This document shows positions 24,210-32,531 of a stretch of 40,453 nt of DNA, in pieces (position 1 is the first letter of the stretch; the number at the start of each line of letters is the position of its first letter). Source of the DNA: Candidatus Binatia bacterium (GTDB lineage: Bacteria > Vulcanimicrobiota > Vulcanimicrobiia > Vulcanimicrobiales > Vulcanimicrobiaceae); NCBI GenBank assembly GCA_035541935.1, contig DATKMJ010000036.1:1-40453 (forward strand), read 5' to 3'. The translations under genes and the position numbers were made by a program. Under the pieces are notes generated by a model. That model had not been told where the DNA came from. It ran no database searches and was given only the letters and a program-made list of their open reading frames with translations.

Positions 24210-25247
24210 TTAATCCCGTTGCTCGAAGGCAAAGATTCGCTTCCAGTCGTCCTGCATGCTAACGACGAACCATCCTTTCGATTGCGCTTCGTCGTAGAGC
24301 GCTTGCGTGAACGTGCCGACCTTCGTGTTGGGGAGTTTCCGTGCCGGCCCGTAGGCGTACTCGCGCTTCGGATCGTCGTGGAGGACGAGCATCATCAGAC
24401 GCGGCCCCGCGCCCGCGCCGGTCCACTCGAGCATCTGTCGGTCGCCGGTCGAGTTGCCGAACGCCATTCTCGGGCGGGTTCCAGTGAATAGGTAGATGTC
24501 TTCGGGCTTGCCCGACATGTTGTCGTTCAACTCGAACGTGGGCTTGCGGATCAATACGCCCTGACCTTTCTCGTTGTACGTATACTCGGTCTCGAGCGCC
24601 GAACCGATGACGTGCTCCGGAGGCACGCCGTAGACGCGCGCGGCGTACGAGCGCACGAAATCCTGTCCGCCGCCGGTCACGATGTAGTTCGCGAAGCCGT
24701 TCCCGCGCAAGAGCGCCATCACTTCCAGCATCGGTTGGTAGACGAGGTCGGTGTAGAGCCGGTTCCAGCGAGGATGTCGCGATACGGCGAGCCACGTGGT
24801 CGCCGCCGTGTGAAACGCCTCGACGTCCATTCCCGCGTGCGTCGCGACGACGATCGCCTCGAGATCCTTCTGCGTCATTTGCGCCATAGCGGCTCTGTTT
24901 CCGGACAACACGGTGCTGAATGGCGGCGTCGTCCTCCACTGCGGATGCTGCGGCGCCAACGCGACGACGCGGTCGAACGCGAAGACCATCTGCGTATAGA
25001 TCGGATGCTCTACCCAGAGCGTGCCGTCCTGATCGAAGCTCGCCATGCGCTGCCCCGGCGGCACGTACCCCTGGCTGGTCGGATCGGTCATCACGTGCAC
25101 GAAGTCGAGGATCGCGTGCTTCGCCGGCCCGTCGTTCCACGACGGCAGCGGATCTATCGAACTCTGTCCGTATGCGACGCGGGGATCGAGTAGCGGCGCC
25201 GCCGACACCGCAGCCGACGCCAGAGAGAGAAACGCGCGTCTGTCGAT
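24210..25247 (-). CDS. HAD-family phosphatase, Tat-exported, apparent ATC start
   Basis: About 345 residues from an ATC at 25247, or 332 from the GTG at 25208. From ATC the N-terminus reads DRRAFLSLASAAVSAA, a good twin-arginine signal peptide followed by VAYGQ. The GTG start would cut the RR away. HAD motif I is ASFDQDGTLW, motif II NYIVTGGGQDF, and motif IV GNSTGDRQMLEW, as in phosphoserine-phosphatase-like enzymes. So it is a phosphatase acting outside the cytoplasm with unknown substrate. It overlaps the stop region of the secreted protein at 25253; AAGGG lies about nine bases upstream of ATC. Confidence 0.85.
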   Translation of the reverse strand: MDRRAFLSLASAAVSAAPLLDPRVAYGQSSIDPLPSWNDGPAKHAILDFVHVMTDPTSQGYVPPGQRMASFDQDGTLWVEHPIYTQMVFAFDRVVALAPQHPQWRTTPPFSTVLSGNRAAMAQMTQKDLEAIVVATHAGMDVEAFHTAATTWLAVSRHPRWNRLYTDLVYQPMLEVMALLRGNGFANYIVTGGGQDFVRSYAARVYGVPPEHVIGSALETEYTYNEKGQGVLIRKPTFELNDNMSGKPEDIYLFTGTRPRMAFGNSTGDRQMLEWTGAGAGPRLMMLVLHDDPKREYAYGPARKLPNTKVGTFTQALYDEAQSKGWFVVSMQDDWKRIFAFEQRD

Positions 25248-25252
25248 AGTCC

Positions 25253-25675
25253 CTAGCCCTTATTGCACATCGGCGGGGCCGGCGCCGTCTCGTGCGTGTG
25301 GACGGTCACCTTCCACTTCTTCGAACCGGCCGGTCCCTTCGAGTTGACGGTGATCGTCTGAGGGATCGGCAGCGGGAAGTCCGGGCTGACGATCGTGCAC
25401 GTGAACGCGGCGGTGGCCTTGCACGGCGACGACGGCGCCATCTGTTCGACGTAGAACGTGCGGGTCGAATGCAGCGAGATCGGCGTGGATCGAATCCGCG
25501 CGGAGTAGCAAGATTGCGGCAGCGTCACCGAGGCTTCGACGTTGAAGTGCGATTCGGCGGCGCCGGCGGTCACGCTGTTCGCGGTCGCCGGCTCCCACGC
25601 CGGGGTTGCGGCGGAGACCGGCGGGGCGAGCGCGACCAGTAGCGCGATCGTCGCCGAGAGACCGAAGTAGCGCAT
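25253..25675 (-). CDS. Small secreted protein of unknown function
   Basis: 140 residues with a strong GAGGAGG seven bases before the ATG. The signal peptide RYFGLSATIALLVALAPPVSA is cleaved after VSA. The mature part has two likely beta strands (FNVEASVTLPQSCY and KKWKVTVHTHET), with four Cys that could form two disulfides (QSCY, SPCK, FTCT, PMCN). It ends in a Pro-rich tail. It shares its transcript with the HAD phosphatase just downstream. No family recognised. Confidence 0.72.
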   Translation of the reverse strand: MRYFGLSATIALLVALAPPVSAATPAWEPATANSVTAGAAESHFNVEASVTLPQSCYSARIRSTPISLHSTRTFYVEQMAPSSPCKATAAFTCTIVSPDFPLPIPQTITVNSKGPAGSKKWKVTVHTHETAPAPPMCNKG

Positions 25676-25751
25676 GAGTGAACCTCCTCGTTTTATCGAA
25701 AAATTGCTGCGGCAGAGGTACGCTGCCGTGCGACCAATCCCTTGCCCGGCA

Positions 25752-26582
25752 TCATCGGGTGGAGCGATCGTAGAGCGGCACCAGGATCGCGCCGGCGATG
25801 ATGTAGACGAGAACGACGGGCAAGATCGCCTTCGTTGCGCCGTTTGCCTGCGCGAGCACGAGCGCGGGCACCGGAAATCGCGCGGCGAGCATCGCCGCCA
25901 GCGTCACGCGCGTATCGCGTCCCGGGCCGCCGAGCAGATGCCCGACGACGATCGCGATTGCCACGAACGCGGCGACGATCGCGATCGAGGCGATGCCGAA
26001 ACGCCAGATGACCGGCACCGCCACGACGAGGATCAGGAGCACGAGCACGGCCAGCGCGACGTTCGCGGCAACGCCGACCGGCTTCGCGAGCGCGTCGGCT
26101 ACGGCCGGCAGATACCGCCGCGTCACCAGACCGAGCAGCATCGGCCCGGCGAAGAAGAGGGCGCTACGGCCGAGCATCTGCCCCCACGTCAGGTTCAAGT
26201 CTTGCGAGACGAGGCCGAGCCGCTCGACGATGGCGATCGTCGCGGGAATCGTCACCACCGCGATGAGGAACGCGATCGCTTGCCACGCGAGGCCGACGTC
26301 GAGGTTGCCTCGCTTTTTCAACTGTCGCGTCGCAGGCGGAGCGGGCGGAGCCATCGACATGAGCGCGAGACCCGACCAGAGCGCACCCGGCAGCATGAGA
26401 ACTCCGAGCAGGATCGCGAGCGCCGGCATGACGACGAACGTGGCGAGGAAGTACCGAAAGCCGAGGGCCGGTTTGAGCGCGCGGAACTGCGGGCCGCCGG
26501 TCTCGATGCCGATCGAGAACGTAACGAGCGGCTGCGTGATCAGCACCATGATGCCGATCGTGGCGATCAACATTTGCGTCAT
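25752..26582 (-). CDS. BASS / bile-acid:sodium symporter-like membrane protein
   Basis: 276 residues from an ATG that overlaps the previous gene's TGA (ATGA). About nine hydrophobic helices follow (MLIATIGIMVLITQPLV, FLATFVVMPALAILLGV, LWSGLALMSMAPPAPPA, QAIAFLIAVVTIPATIAIV, ALAVLVLLILVVAVPVIW and others). The MAPPAPPA turn and the overall layout resemble the BASS/SBF transporter superfamily. A longer frame running to 27224 is a shadow of the DoxX-like gene in another phase. It is co-translated with that gene. The solute is unknown. Confidence 0.78.
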   Translation of the reverse strand: MTQMLIATIGIMVLITQPLVTFSIGIETGGPQFRALKPALGFRYFLATFVVMPALAILLGVLMLPGALWSGLALMSMAPPAPPATRQLKKRGNLDVGLAWQAIAFLIAVVTIPATIAIVERLGLVSQDLNLTWGQMLGRSALFFAGPMLLGLVTRRYLPAVADALAKPVGVAANVALAVLVLLILVVAVPVIWRFGIASIAIVAAFVAIAIVVGHLLGGPGRDTRVTLAAMLAARFPVPALVLAQANGATKAILPVVLVYIIAGAILVPLYDRSTR

Positions 26583-27337
26583 TCCGGCATCGCATCTGAG
26601 ACGAGTTGGGTCGCACCCGCGATGAGAAAAGTCAGCGCGAGCTCGGACCAGTTGAAATGCTCGCTGGGGTGGGCGAAGACCAGCGGAACCCACACGAGCA
26701 GCCCAAAGATCGCGATCATCAGCGACATGAGGCGAGAGGCGAGCCGCGCTTGATAGTTGGCGAGCAGCGCCACGGCGGTAAGACCGAACGCGATCGTGGT
26801 CACCGTCGCCCAGAACGTCGGATTCGGCGGAAGCCAGCTCGGCACGAGTTTGGCGGTGGCGCCCAGATAGATCGCTTGCGCGAGCGTGAACGTTACCGTG
26901 CAGGCTCCGAGTCCGAGGCGCGTCGCGAGGCGCAGCGCGGGCGATGGCGGCCAGAGGGTGCCGGCATACGCGGCGAGCGCACCGCAGAGCAGCGATAATT
27001 GTTCGAAGAAGCCGTCGTATGCGTCGAACGCCGTCGGCCCCGCGACGATTGCAGGAAGGCAGACGATCGAGAACAGGGAGTAGACGCCGCCGAGGATGAC
27101 CGCTGCGGCGCGCGCCGAGCGGCCGAAGAGCAATCCGGCCCCGCCGACGATTTGTGCGGCCATCAGCGCGTTGCCCACGACGGTACCGAAGGGCACGCGC
27201 CAGAACTGATGGAGGCTCTGCCACGTGAACGCGTCGTGCCAGCGAAGCGCGATAATGCCGAAGAATATGGCCGATAGACCGAAGAGCAGCCGTCCGTATG
27301 AGATTACGAGGCGAGGCGGAGGCAGTTCCCGAACCAT
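26579..27337 (-). CDS. DoxX-like membrane protein
   Basis: 252 residues from the ATG at 27337. The earlier in-frame starts overlap the divergent solute-binding gene and are rejected. Seven or so hydrophobic segments are seen: LLFGLSAIFFGIIAL, VGNALMAAQIVGGAGLLFG, AAVILGGVYSLFSIVCLPAIV, LSLLCGALAAYAGTL, ATVTTIAFGLTAVALLA and LMIAIFGLLVWVPLVF. FGIIALRWHD near the start and the short loops resemble DoxX/DoxD-like proteins. The role is not clear; some relatives take part in redox or thiosulfate metabolism. It overlaps the BASS-like gene by 4 bases and diverges from the substrate-binding protein. Confidence 0.72.
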   Translation of the reverse strand: MVRELPPPRLVISYGRLLFGLSAIFFGIIALRWHDAFTWQSLHQFWRVPFGTVVGNALMAAQIVGGAGLLFGRSARAAAVILGGVYSLFSIVCLPAIVAGPTAFDAYDGFFEQLSLLCGALAAYAGTLWPPSPALRLATRLGLGACTVTFTLAQAIYLGATAKLVPSWLPPNPTFWATVTTIAFGLTAVALLANYQARLASRLMSLMIAIFGLLVWVPLVFAHPSEHFNWSELALTFLIAGATQLVSDAMPE

Positions 27338-27371
27338 CCGTGCCACTTCAAAGGAGGAGGAAAGAGAGCCT

Positions 27372-28955
27372 CTGCGCGCGGCCGCCGTTCTGCTGCTCGC
27401 CGCCCTCGTCGCGTGCACGCGCGGCGGCGGCGCGGCGTCGGGCCCTCCGCACGTCCTGCGCATCGCGTACGCGGGCGATCCGGCCTCGCTCGTTCCGCTC
27501 GTCGCCATTGACCAAGAGATCGTCGCCCTCGATACGCTCTTCTGCGAGACCCTCGTCGGCCTCGATGGCGATAACCGCGACGTTCCGATTCTCGTCACGA
27601 GAGTCCCGTCGCGGCGGAACGGCGACATCTCGCCGGACGGCATGCGCATCACCTATCATCTGCGCCCGGACGCCCGTTTTGCGGACGGCGTTCCGTTGAC
27701 GTCCGCCGACGTCGCCTTCACGTACGAGGCGATCTTCGATCCCCACAATCGAGCGACGTCGGTCGAGCCGTATCGGCGGATCGCCTCTCTCCGGACGCCC
27801 GATGCGCACACCGTCGTGATCCGGCTGCGCGCTCCGTGGAACGCCGCGGTCCGCGTGCTCTTCGCAGAGGCCGATTACGTCTACGGGATTCTCCCAAAGC
27901 ACGCGTTCGCCGGAACCGCGGTCATCGGCACGCCGTGGGAGAACGCGCCGTTCGGTACCGGTCCGTTTCGCGTGAAGAGCTGGCTGCGCGGCGACCGCAT
28001 CGTCTTGGAGCGCAATACCTACTACCGGCCGCGGCCGAAACTCGACGAAATCGTGCTCCAGATCGTCCCGAATTTAAATTCGAACTTCGTCGCCCTCCAG
28101 TCGGGCGCCGTCGATGTCGGCACGCTGACCGCGGAGAATGCCGCGCTGGCGGGGCGCATACCCGGCGTGCGCGTGGCGCGCTTTGCCGAGAATGCGACCC
28201 GGCTGCTCTACCTGCAGACGCAGGCCGGGCCGACGCGCGAACTGGGCGTGCGTAAAGCGATCTCGCAGGCGCTGAATTATGCGGCGCTGGCCGGCGCGTG
28301 GCGGAATCAGTATCCCGCGGCAACCTCGTTTCTGCCGCCGCCGATCGTGCGGTGGCAAAGACCCGCGATTCCCGCCTACCGCTACGACCCGGCTGCCGCC
28401 GCGCGCGCATTCGACGCCGCCGGCTGGAGACTGCAACGCGGCATCCGATTCAAGAACGGGACGCAGCTCGGCGGCGTGATCGGCGTGAACTCGGAGGATC
28501 CGATCAACGTTCGAATCGCGACGCTCGTGCAGGCACAGCTCGCCGCGGCCGGGATGCCGATGCAGATCAAGGCGAATCCCACGCGAATATGGTTCAGTCC
28601 CGATGGCCTGCTGCGTAACGGCCAGGCGACGATCGCGGGCGAGACGTGGGTGGGAGGCAGCGATCCCGAGCAATCCTTGAATCTCCGCTGCGTGCAGGCC
28701 GTCAAAGGCGACGAGAACCACTCGTTCTACTGCTCGCCGCGGTTCGAAGCGCTATTCGACGACCAAACGAGAACCCCGAGTCGAGCGCGCCGCGACCGCG
28801 ATTTCGCGGCGATCGAACGGCTCGTCTACGATGACGTTCCGGTGATTCCGCTCTACTACGAAGAGCGGCTAATCGGGCTGCGCGATCGGGTCAGCGGATA
28901 CCGGCTGAACATGCTCTGGATTCCGGTGGGCGTCGCGTCCTGGGACGCGCGGTAG
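27372..28955 (+). CDS. Family 5 extracellular solute-binding lipoprotein (peptide/nickel ABC type), apparent CTG start
   Basis: 527 residues. An AGGAGGAGG stretch at 27352-27360 is followed by no ATG, GTG or TTG before the lipobox. Starting at CTG (27372) gives RAAAVLLLAALVAC, a good lipoprotein signal peptide. The mature protein has the SBP_bac_5 pattern: LRIAYAGDPASLVPL, RPDARFADGVPLTSADVAFT, FGTGPFRVKSWLRGDRI and VRKAISQALNYAALA. It should bind a peptide or similar ligand at the membrane for an ABC importer. No permease or ATPase gene is nearby, so it is an orphan or works with distant partners. It diverges from the DoxX-like gene. Confidence 0.88.
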   Translation: MRAAAVLLLAALVACTRGGGAASGPPHVLRIAYAGDPASLVPLVAIDQEIVALDTLFCETLVGLDGDNRDVPILVTRVPSRRNGDISPDGMRITYHLRPDARFADGVPLTSADVAFTYEAIFDPHNRATSVEPYRRIASLRTPDAHTVVIRLRAPWNAAVRVLFAEADYVYGILPKHAFAGTAVIGTPWENAPFGTGPFRVKSWLRGDRIVLERNTYYRPRPKLDEIVLQIVPNLNSNFVALQSGAVDVGTLTAENAALAGRIPGVRVARFAENATRLLYLQTQAGPTRELGVRKAISQALNYAALAGAWRNQYPAATSFLPPPIVRWQRPAIPAYRYDPAAAARAFDAAGWRLQRGIRFKNGTQLGGVIGVNSEDPINVRIATLVQAQLAAAGMPMQIKANPTRIWFSPDGLLRNGQATIAGETWVGGSDPEQSLNLRCVQAVKGDENHSFYCSPRFEALFDDQTRTPSRARRDRDFAAIERLVYDDVPVIPLYYEERLIGLRDRVSGYRLNMLWIPVGVASWDAR

Positions 28956-28971
28956 CGCCTCGAGAATGCAA

Positions 28972-29001
28972 AAACGGCTTCGCGACGCCGCGAAGCCGTT
29001 T
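28972..29001. terminator. Bidirectional intrinsic terminator between convergent genes
   Basis: AAACGGCTTCGCG-ACGC-CGCGAAGCCGTTT forms a perfect 13-bp stem around a 4-base loop. On the minus strand it runs into TTTTT, which is a good terminator for the gene at 29021-29353. On the plus strand only TTTCT follows, enough for partial termination of the solute-binding gene. Confidence 0.85.
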
Positions 29002-29020
29002 CTCCACCGAAGGAGATGCG

Positions 29021-29353
29021 TTAGCTGCCGATGACCAGAGCGTTGCTCCAGGTCTTGTGCGGAGCCTTGAAACTCGCGTGGAACGTACCGGTGACCGTTG
29101 CCGACGAGCCGTTCGTGTGCGACTGGTTCGTCTTGTCAATGACGTTGATGCACTTGCTGTCGCAGAGTTGGAAGCCGGAGAACTTGCCCATCGCCGTGTC
29201 TTTCGACATGAAGTTTTGCACGGTACCCGCGACCGTGACGGTCTGTCCGTCGTAGGTCGAGGGGGTCGCGACGATCGCCGACGGTGCCAGCGTCGCTGCA
29301 ACGGCGGCGATCGGCAACACCGCGAGCAGCGCGGCTAGGAATAAACGAGACAT
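29021..29353 (-). CDS. Small secreted OB-fold-like protein
   Basis: 110 residues; AGGAGG is eight bases before the ATG. The signal peptide SRLFLAALLAVLPIAAVAA is cleaved after VAA or AVA. The mature part (PSTYDGQTVTVAGTVQNF, then FSGFQLCDSKCINVIDKT, then SSATVTGTF) resembles small periplasmic OB-fold domains that carry a T-x-x-G pattern. CDSKC may hold a disulfide. The function is unknown. It is the last gene of the minus-strand run ending at the terminator. Confidence 0.75.
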   Translation of the reverse strand: MSRLFLAALLAVLPIAAVAATLAPSAIVATPSTYDGQTVTVAGTVQNFMSKDTAMGKFSGFQLCDSKCINVIDKTNQSHTNGSSATVTGTFHASFKAPHKTWSNALVIGS

Positions 29354-29446
29354 GAATGATTCCTCCTGATGCGTCTTTTGTAGCACTATGTCTTTCGCTA
29401 CGGTCGCGCTAGTTGGCGGAGCGCTCGCGGATTCCTCGGTGCCGCC

Positions 29447-29866
29447 TTACGACGCGCTTAAACCGCTCGATGCGGTGCCGGCCACGAAGAGGCCGACGAG
29501 AAAAGCGAGCACGAGGGCAACGATCAGCCAGCGGTTGCGCAGGCCCGTCTGCGCCATGTACCAACCGCTCGCGACGCCGAGCGCCCCGGAGATGACGAGC
29601 AGCGCGAATGCGAGGTTCAGCCGGCCGGCGAAGGCGGAGGTATCCGGTTGCATGGTTGCGTTAGCGGCGAGAATCCGATCCACCCAAATCCAGACCGCGC
29701 TCACGAAGACCACCATGAACGCGCCGGCGCCGAAGGATATCCACCCTCGGCGCTGTTGACTCTCGAGCGTTTTCAGGCGCGTGCCGCACTTCGAGCACTT
29801 CTCGACGGCGTCCGTCAGCGCGTTACAGCGGGCGCAGACCATCGGAGATGCGGTACCCATCTCCAC
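29447..29866 (-). CDS. Zinc-ribbon membrane protein
   Basis: 139 residues from a GTG with GAGGA six bases upstream. The N-terminus carries two CxxC pairs (CARC and CSKC), a zinc ribbon. Three hydrophobic helices follow (GWISFGAGAFMVVFVSAVWIW, LALLVISGALGVASG and LIVALVLAFLVGLFVAG). This is a common layout for small bacterial proteins with a cytoplasmic zinc ribbon of unknown role. It starts 11 bases after the stop of the truncated gene at 29878 and probably shares its transcript. Confidence 0.75.
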   Translation of the reverse strand: MEMGTASPMVCARCNALTDAVEKCSKCGTRLKTLESQQRRGWISFGAGAFMVVFVSAVWIWVDRILAANATMQPDTSAFAGRLNLAFALLVISGALGVASGWYMAQTGLRNRWLIVALVLAFLVGLFVAGTASSGLSAS

Positions 29867-29877
29867 GGTTTTTCCTC

Positions 29878-30321
29878 TTACCGTTCGAGTACCTGTACGT
29901 CGTTGTCGTTGTCGTCGTTGAAGTAGACCTTGGTATCGGCGTTGCTCTTGCCGGTTGCGACGATGCCGAAGAGCGCGCCGGCCGGTCCCGTATCTACGTT
30001 GCGTACGTCGAGCAGCTTGCCGGCGGCCGAGATCTCGATCATGATGTTCTTTCCGTCCGGATCGAGCGTGTTGCCCACGACGAGGTTACCGTTGGGGAGC
30101 AGTGCCGACTTGGCGTTGAAGTCACAGATGACGAGATCGCCTTTCGTCAAGGTGCCGTCGGTAACGGGAGCGATCGAAAGGCCGTAAGGATTCTGCGCGC
30201 CGTTATCGGGATCGACGGCCGATCCGATGACGACCTGCCTCTTGAGGCCCTTGAGCACGGAGGCGTCCGGCGATAGATCGCCGAGCATCTGCGCCATTCG
30301 TGGCGCGGGCGCCGGCGGCAC
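29878..30321 (-). CDS. Internally deleted, leaderless paralogue of the 18165 lipoprotein
   Basis: 147 residues from a GTG with GGGGAG seven bases upstream. The first ~70 residues (VVIGSAVDPDNG, then KGDLVICDFNAK) match residues ~55-98 of the protein at 18165, and the rest (SALLPNGNLVVGNT, then ISAAGKLLDVRNVDT, then GIVATGKSNADTKVYFNDD) matches its last 73 residues. About 214 residues between are missing, with the frame intact. There is no signal peptide; the N-terminus is Pro-rich. So this is either a compact functional derivative kept in the cytoplasm or a decaying copy. It is followed by the zinc-ribbon membrane gene. Confidence 0.6.
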   Translation of the reverse strand: MPPAPAPRMAQMLGDLSPDASVLKGLKRQVVIGSAVDPDNGAQNPYGLSIAPVTDGTLTKGDLVICDFNAKSALLPNGNLVVGNTLDPDGKNIMIEISAAGKLLDVRNVDTGPAGALFGIVATGKSNADTKVYFNDDNDNDVQVLER

Positions 30322-30361
30322 AGGTACTCTCCCCGCCGGCGTTACAACACGTTTGCGTTTT

Positions 30362-31621
30362 TTATGGCGTGAACTCGAAGATCGTTCCTTGCCCAAACGT
30401 TCCGCCCGCAACGGTGCTTCCGTAGAACGTGCCGTTTGCGAGCGTCAATCCGTAGTAAGAGTACGCCCCGTCGCCGGCGCCGCCGAAGCGATGGAGCACG
30501 CTCTCCTTTCCGGATTTCGGGTTCACTTCGAAGATCGTTCCGCAATCGCAGCTGTCTCCGCCGGCCGACGTCGTTCCGTAGAGATCGCCGTTTGGGCCAA
30601 AGGCGAGCGTGCTCGTCGTTGAGCCCCCGTCACTGCCGCCTCGGAAGCTATAGAGCACGCGCTCGCGATACTTGTTCTTCGCCCGCAGGCTCAGGACGAA
30701 GACGCTCCCCAGCCCGTTCTTGCCGCCGTCGTACGTCGTGCCGTAGAGATTGCCCGCGTCGTCGGCGATCAAGCCGCCGTAAGGAAACCCCGCGTCGGGT
30801 GTGCCTTTGAACGCGTAAATCGTCGTGAGCTTCCAGCGCTTCTTCGAGCTCGGTGAGAGTTTGAAGACCGTGCCGGCGCTATGCGCGCCGCCGAGTTCGG
30901 TGACGCCGTAAAGGTTGCCGGAGGCGTCGATCCATAGCGATCCGAGCGACCCGACGCCGCCGTCCTTCCCGCCCGTAAACGCGTGAATGACGCGCTCGTT
31001 CCAGTGGGTGCCGGAGTGCGAGACTTCGTAGACGATGCCTTCCGAATATTTGCCGCCGTCGGGCGTGGTGCCGAACACGTTGCCGCTGCGATCGTAGACG
31101 ATGCCGCCGCCCGGGCCGAATCCATCGTTGCCCGCGGTGAAACTGTGGAGCACGTTCTCCATTTTCGGAGTCAACTGAAAGACGAGCCCGCAACCGTCGC
31201 TCGCGCACGCTCCGCCCGAGCCTCCGGCGACGGTCGTCCCGTCGAGGCTCCCGCTCGGATCGAAAGTCACGCCGCCGTGCGGGTTCTTTCCGAGGGAATA
31301 GCAGTCGAAGTTGAAGAGCACCGTCTCTTGCCACGGCGGGCTCGGCTGCGGCGCGAGTTTGAAGATGGTGCCGCAGGTCGCATCGCCGCCGATCACGGTC
31401 GTGCCGTAGAGATTCCCGCCGGCGTCGATCGCAAGGGCGGTCGCGGCGTTGCCGCCGTCGCTCCCGCCCGTGAAACTGTAGAGCACCTGCTCCATGCCGG
31501 TCGCGACGCGGCCGTATCGGGCGCCAACGGGCGCACCGATCGTCGAGCGCGCGTCGCCGCAGCCCGCCAAAAATGAGGCGATCGCGCAGATCGCCAGGGC
31601 GTCGCGGAGAGCGGGGTTCAT
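30362..31621 (-). CDS. GloVer-repeat lipoprotein (TIGR03803 type)
   Basis: 419 residues. The signal peptide ends FLAGC (Cys21). Repeats of about 50 residues follow: LYSFTGGSDGGNAATAL, GGNLYGTTVIGGDATC, GTIFKLAP and the like, with ASGNLYGVTELGGAHSAG in the middle. The pattern is the same as in 15641-16945, but the two are not closely related in sequence. Many repeats carry Gly-Asp turns and some contain Cys pairs. It starts 4 bases after the stop of the coiled-coil membrane gene; the ribosome-binding site is weak. Probably an extracellular beta-structured protein. Confidence 0.9.
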   Translation of the reverse strand: MNPALRDALAICAIASFLAGCGDARSTIGAPVGARYGRVATGMEQVLYSFTGGSDGGNAATALAIDAGGNLYGTTVIGGDATCGTIFKLAPQPSPPWQETVLFNFDCYSLGKNPHGGVTFDPSGSLDGTTVAGGSGGACASDGCGLVFQLTPKMENVLHSFTAGNDGFGPGGGIVYDRSGNVFGTTPDGGKYSEGIVYEVSHSGTHWNERVIHAFTGGKDGGVGSLGSLWIDASGNLYGVTELGGAHSAGTVFKLSPSSKKRWKLTTIYAFKGTPDAGFPYGGLIADDAGNLYGTTYDGGKNGLGSVFVLSLRAKNKYRERVLYSFRGGSDGGSTTSTLAFGPNGDLYGTTSAGGDSCDCGTIFEVNPKSGKESVLHRFGGAGDGAYSYYGLTLANGTFYGSTVAGGTFGQGTIFEFTP

Positions 31622-31625
31622 GGGG

Positions 31626-32441
31626 TTAGCGTTTACGGCGAAGGATCGAGATTATCCGGGTCGTGAGCCTGGTGAAGAGGCCCGAAGCGTCGTCGGATGC
31701 CGCGGTCCCGGGTTCGGGCTGCACGCGTTCCGCGCCGACCTTCAGTTCGCTGAGGTGGCGCTCGAGTTCCATCATGATCTCGGGGCTCGTCGCTGAGGGC
31801 AAGACGTTCTCGTCGAGGTGGCTCAACACGTAGCCGAGATCGAAGCCCTCGGAGACGATCGGGCCGTACGCCATCTCGATGACGCCGCGCACGGAGTCCT
31901 TGTCGACGTTGATGTCCTGCGCGGCGTTGGTGAGTAGGCGCAGTCGCATCGCGGCCGTGTTGAAGATAGACTGCCGCGAATCCGAGGGAAGGCGCTCGTT
32001 GCGCCGGTGGAAGTAAAAGCCGAGAAGGAGCGCATCGCCGACGCGATCGCGATCGACGGCGCCGGTGAAGTCGATCTTGGCCTGCAGGCTCGCGGCATGG
32101 AGGCGGCATTCGCGCAGCTCGGATTGCAGGGCGCGGAACTGTTCGAAGTCGAGGCGGCGCTCCTCTTGATGACGCTGGCGCTCGCTCTCGCGTTCCTCGG
32201 CGGCGCGCTTTCGCTCCGGGGAGGCGACGTAGGTTTCGTCGATCCAGAAGACGATGAGGCCGACGAGGCCGCCGCCGACGACCAGGCCGAGGTCGTGAGC
32301 GGCTTGCGGAATCGGGCGAAACCAGCCGATCGCCTCGACCGCGCCAATGACGAAGAGGCCCGTCACAAAGCCTAAGTAGACGGGGACATGAAACCGCCAG
32401 CCGGCCCTTCTAAGGCCGGATGGCTCCTCGTCAGTTACCAT
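31626..32441 (-). CDS. Membrane protein with coiled coil, unknown function
   Basis: 271 residues; GGAGG lies nine bases before the ATG. Two hydrophobic helices near the N-terminus (HVPVYLGFVTGLFVIGAV and LGLVVGGGLVGLIVFWI) are followed by a charged coiled coil rich in Glu and Arg (ERKRAAEERESERQRHQ). A globular C-terminal part includes LLLGFYFHRRNERL and AMRLRLLTNAAQDINVD. It ends in a basic tail, ILRRKR. The layout suggests a membrane-anchored cytoplasmic sensor or scaffold. No domain recognised. Its downstream neighbour is the GloVer lipoprotein. Confidence 0.75.
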   Translation of the reverse strand: MVTDEEPSGLRRAGWRFHVPVYLGFVTGLFVIGAVEAIGWFRPIPQAAHDLGLVVGGGLVGLIVFWIDETYVASPERKRAAEERESERQRHQEERRLDFEQFRALQSELRECRLHAASLQAKIDFTGAVDRDRVGDALLLGFYFHRRNERLPSDSRQSIFNTAAMRLRLLTNAAQDINVDKDSVRGVIEMAYGPIVSEGFDLGYVLSHLDENVLPSATSPEIMMELERHLSELKVGAERVQPEPGTAASDDASGLFTRLTTRIISILRRKR

Positions 32442-32531
32442 CGATAAGCGCCTCCGCTTGCTTGGCGCTTCGACAGGGGGGGCGGTCTGCTCCCGCTTTT
32501 TGGCCGCCTCGGCGGGGACCCGTGCCGCCCC

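Noticed and set aside
25752-27224. 490-residue minus-strand frame across the BASS-like and DoxX-like genes
   Set aside because: Its first 214 residues are Arg/Ala-rich and are the DoxX-like gene read in the wrong phase; the real BASS-like start is the ATGA overlap at 26582.
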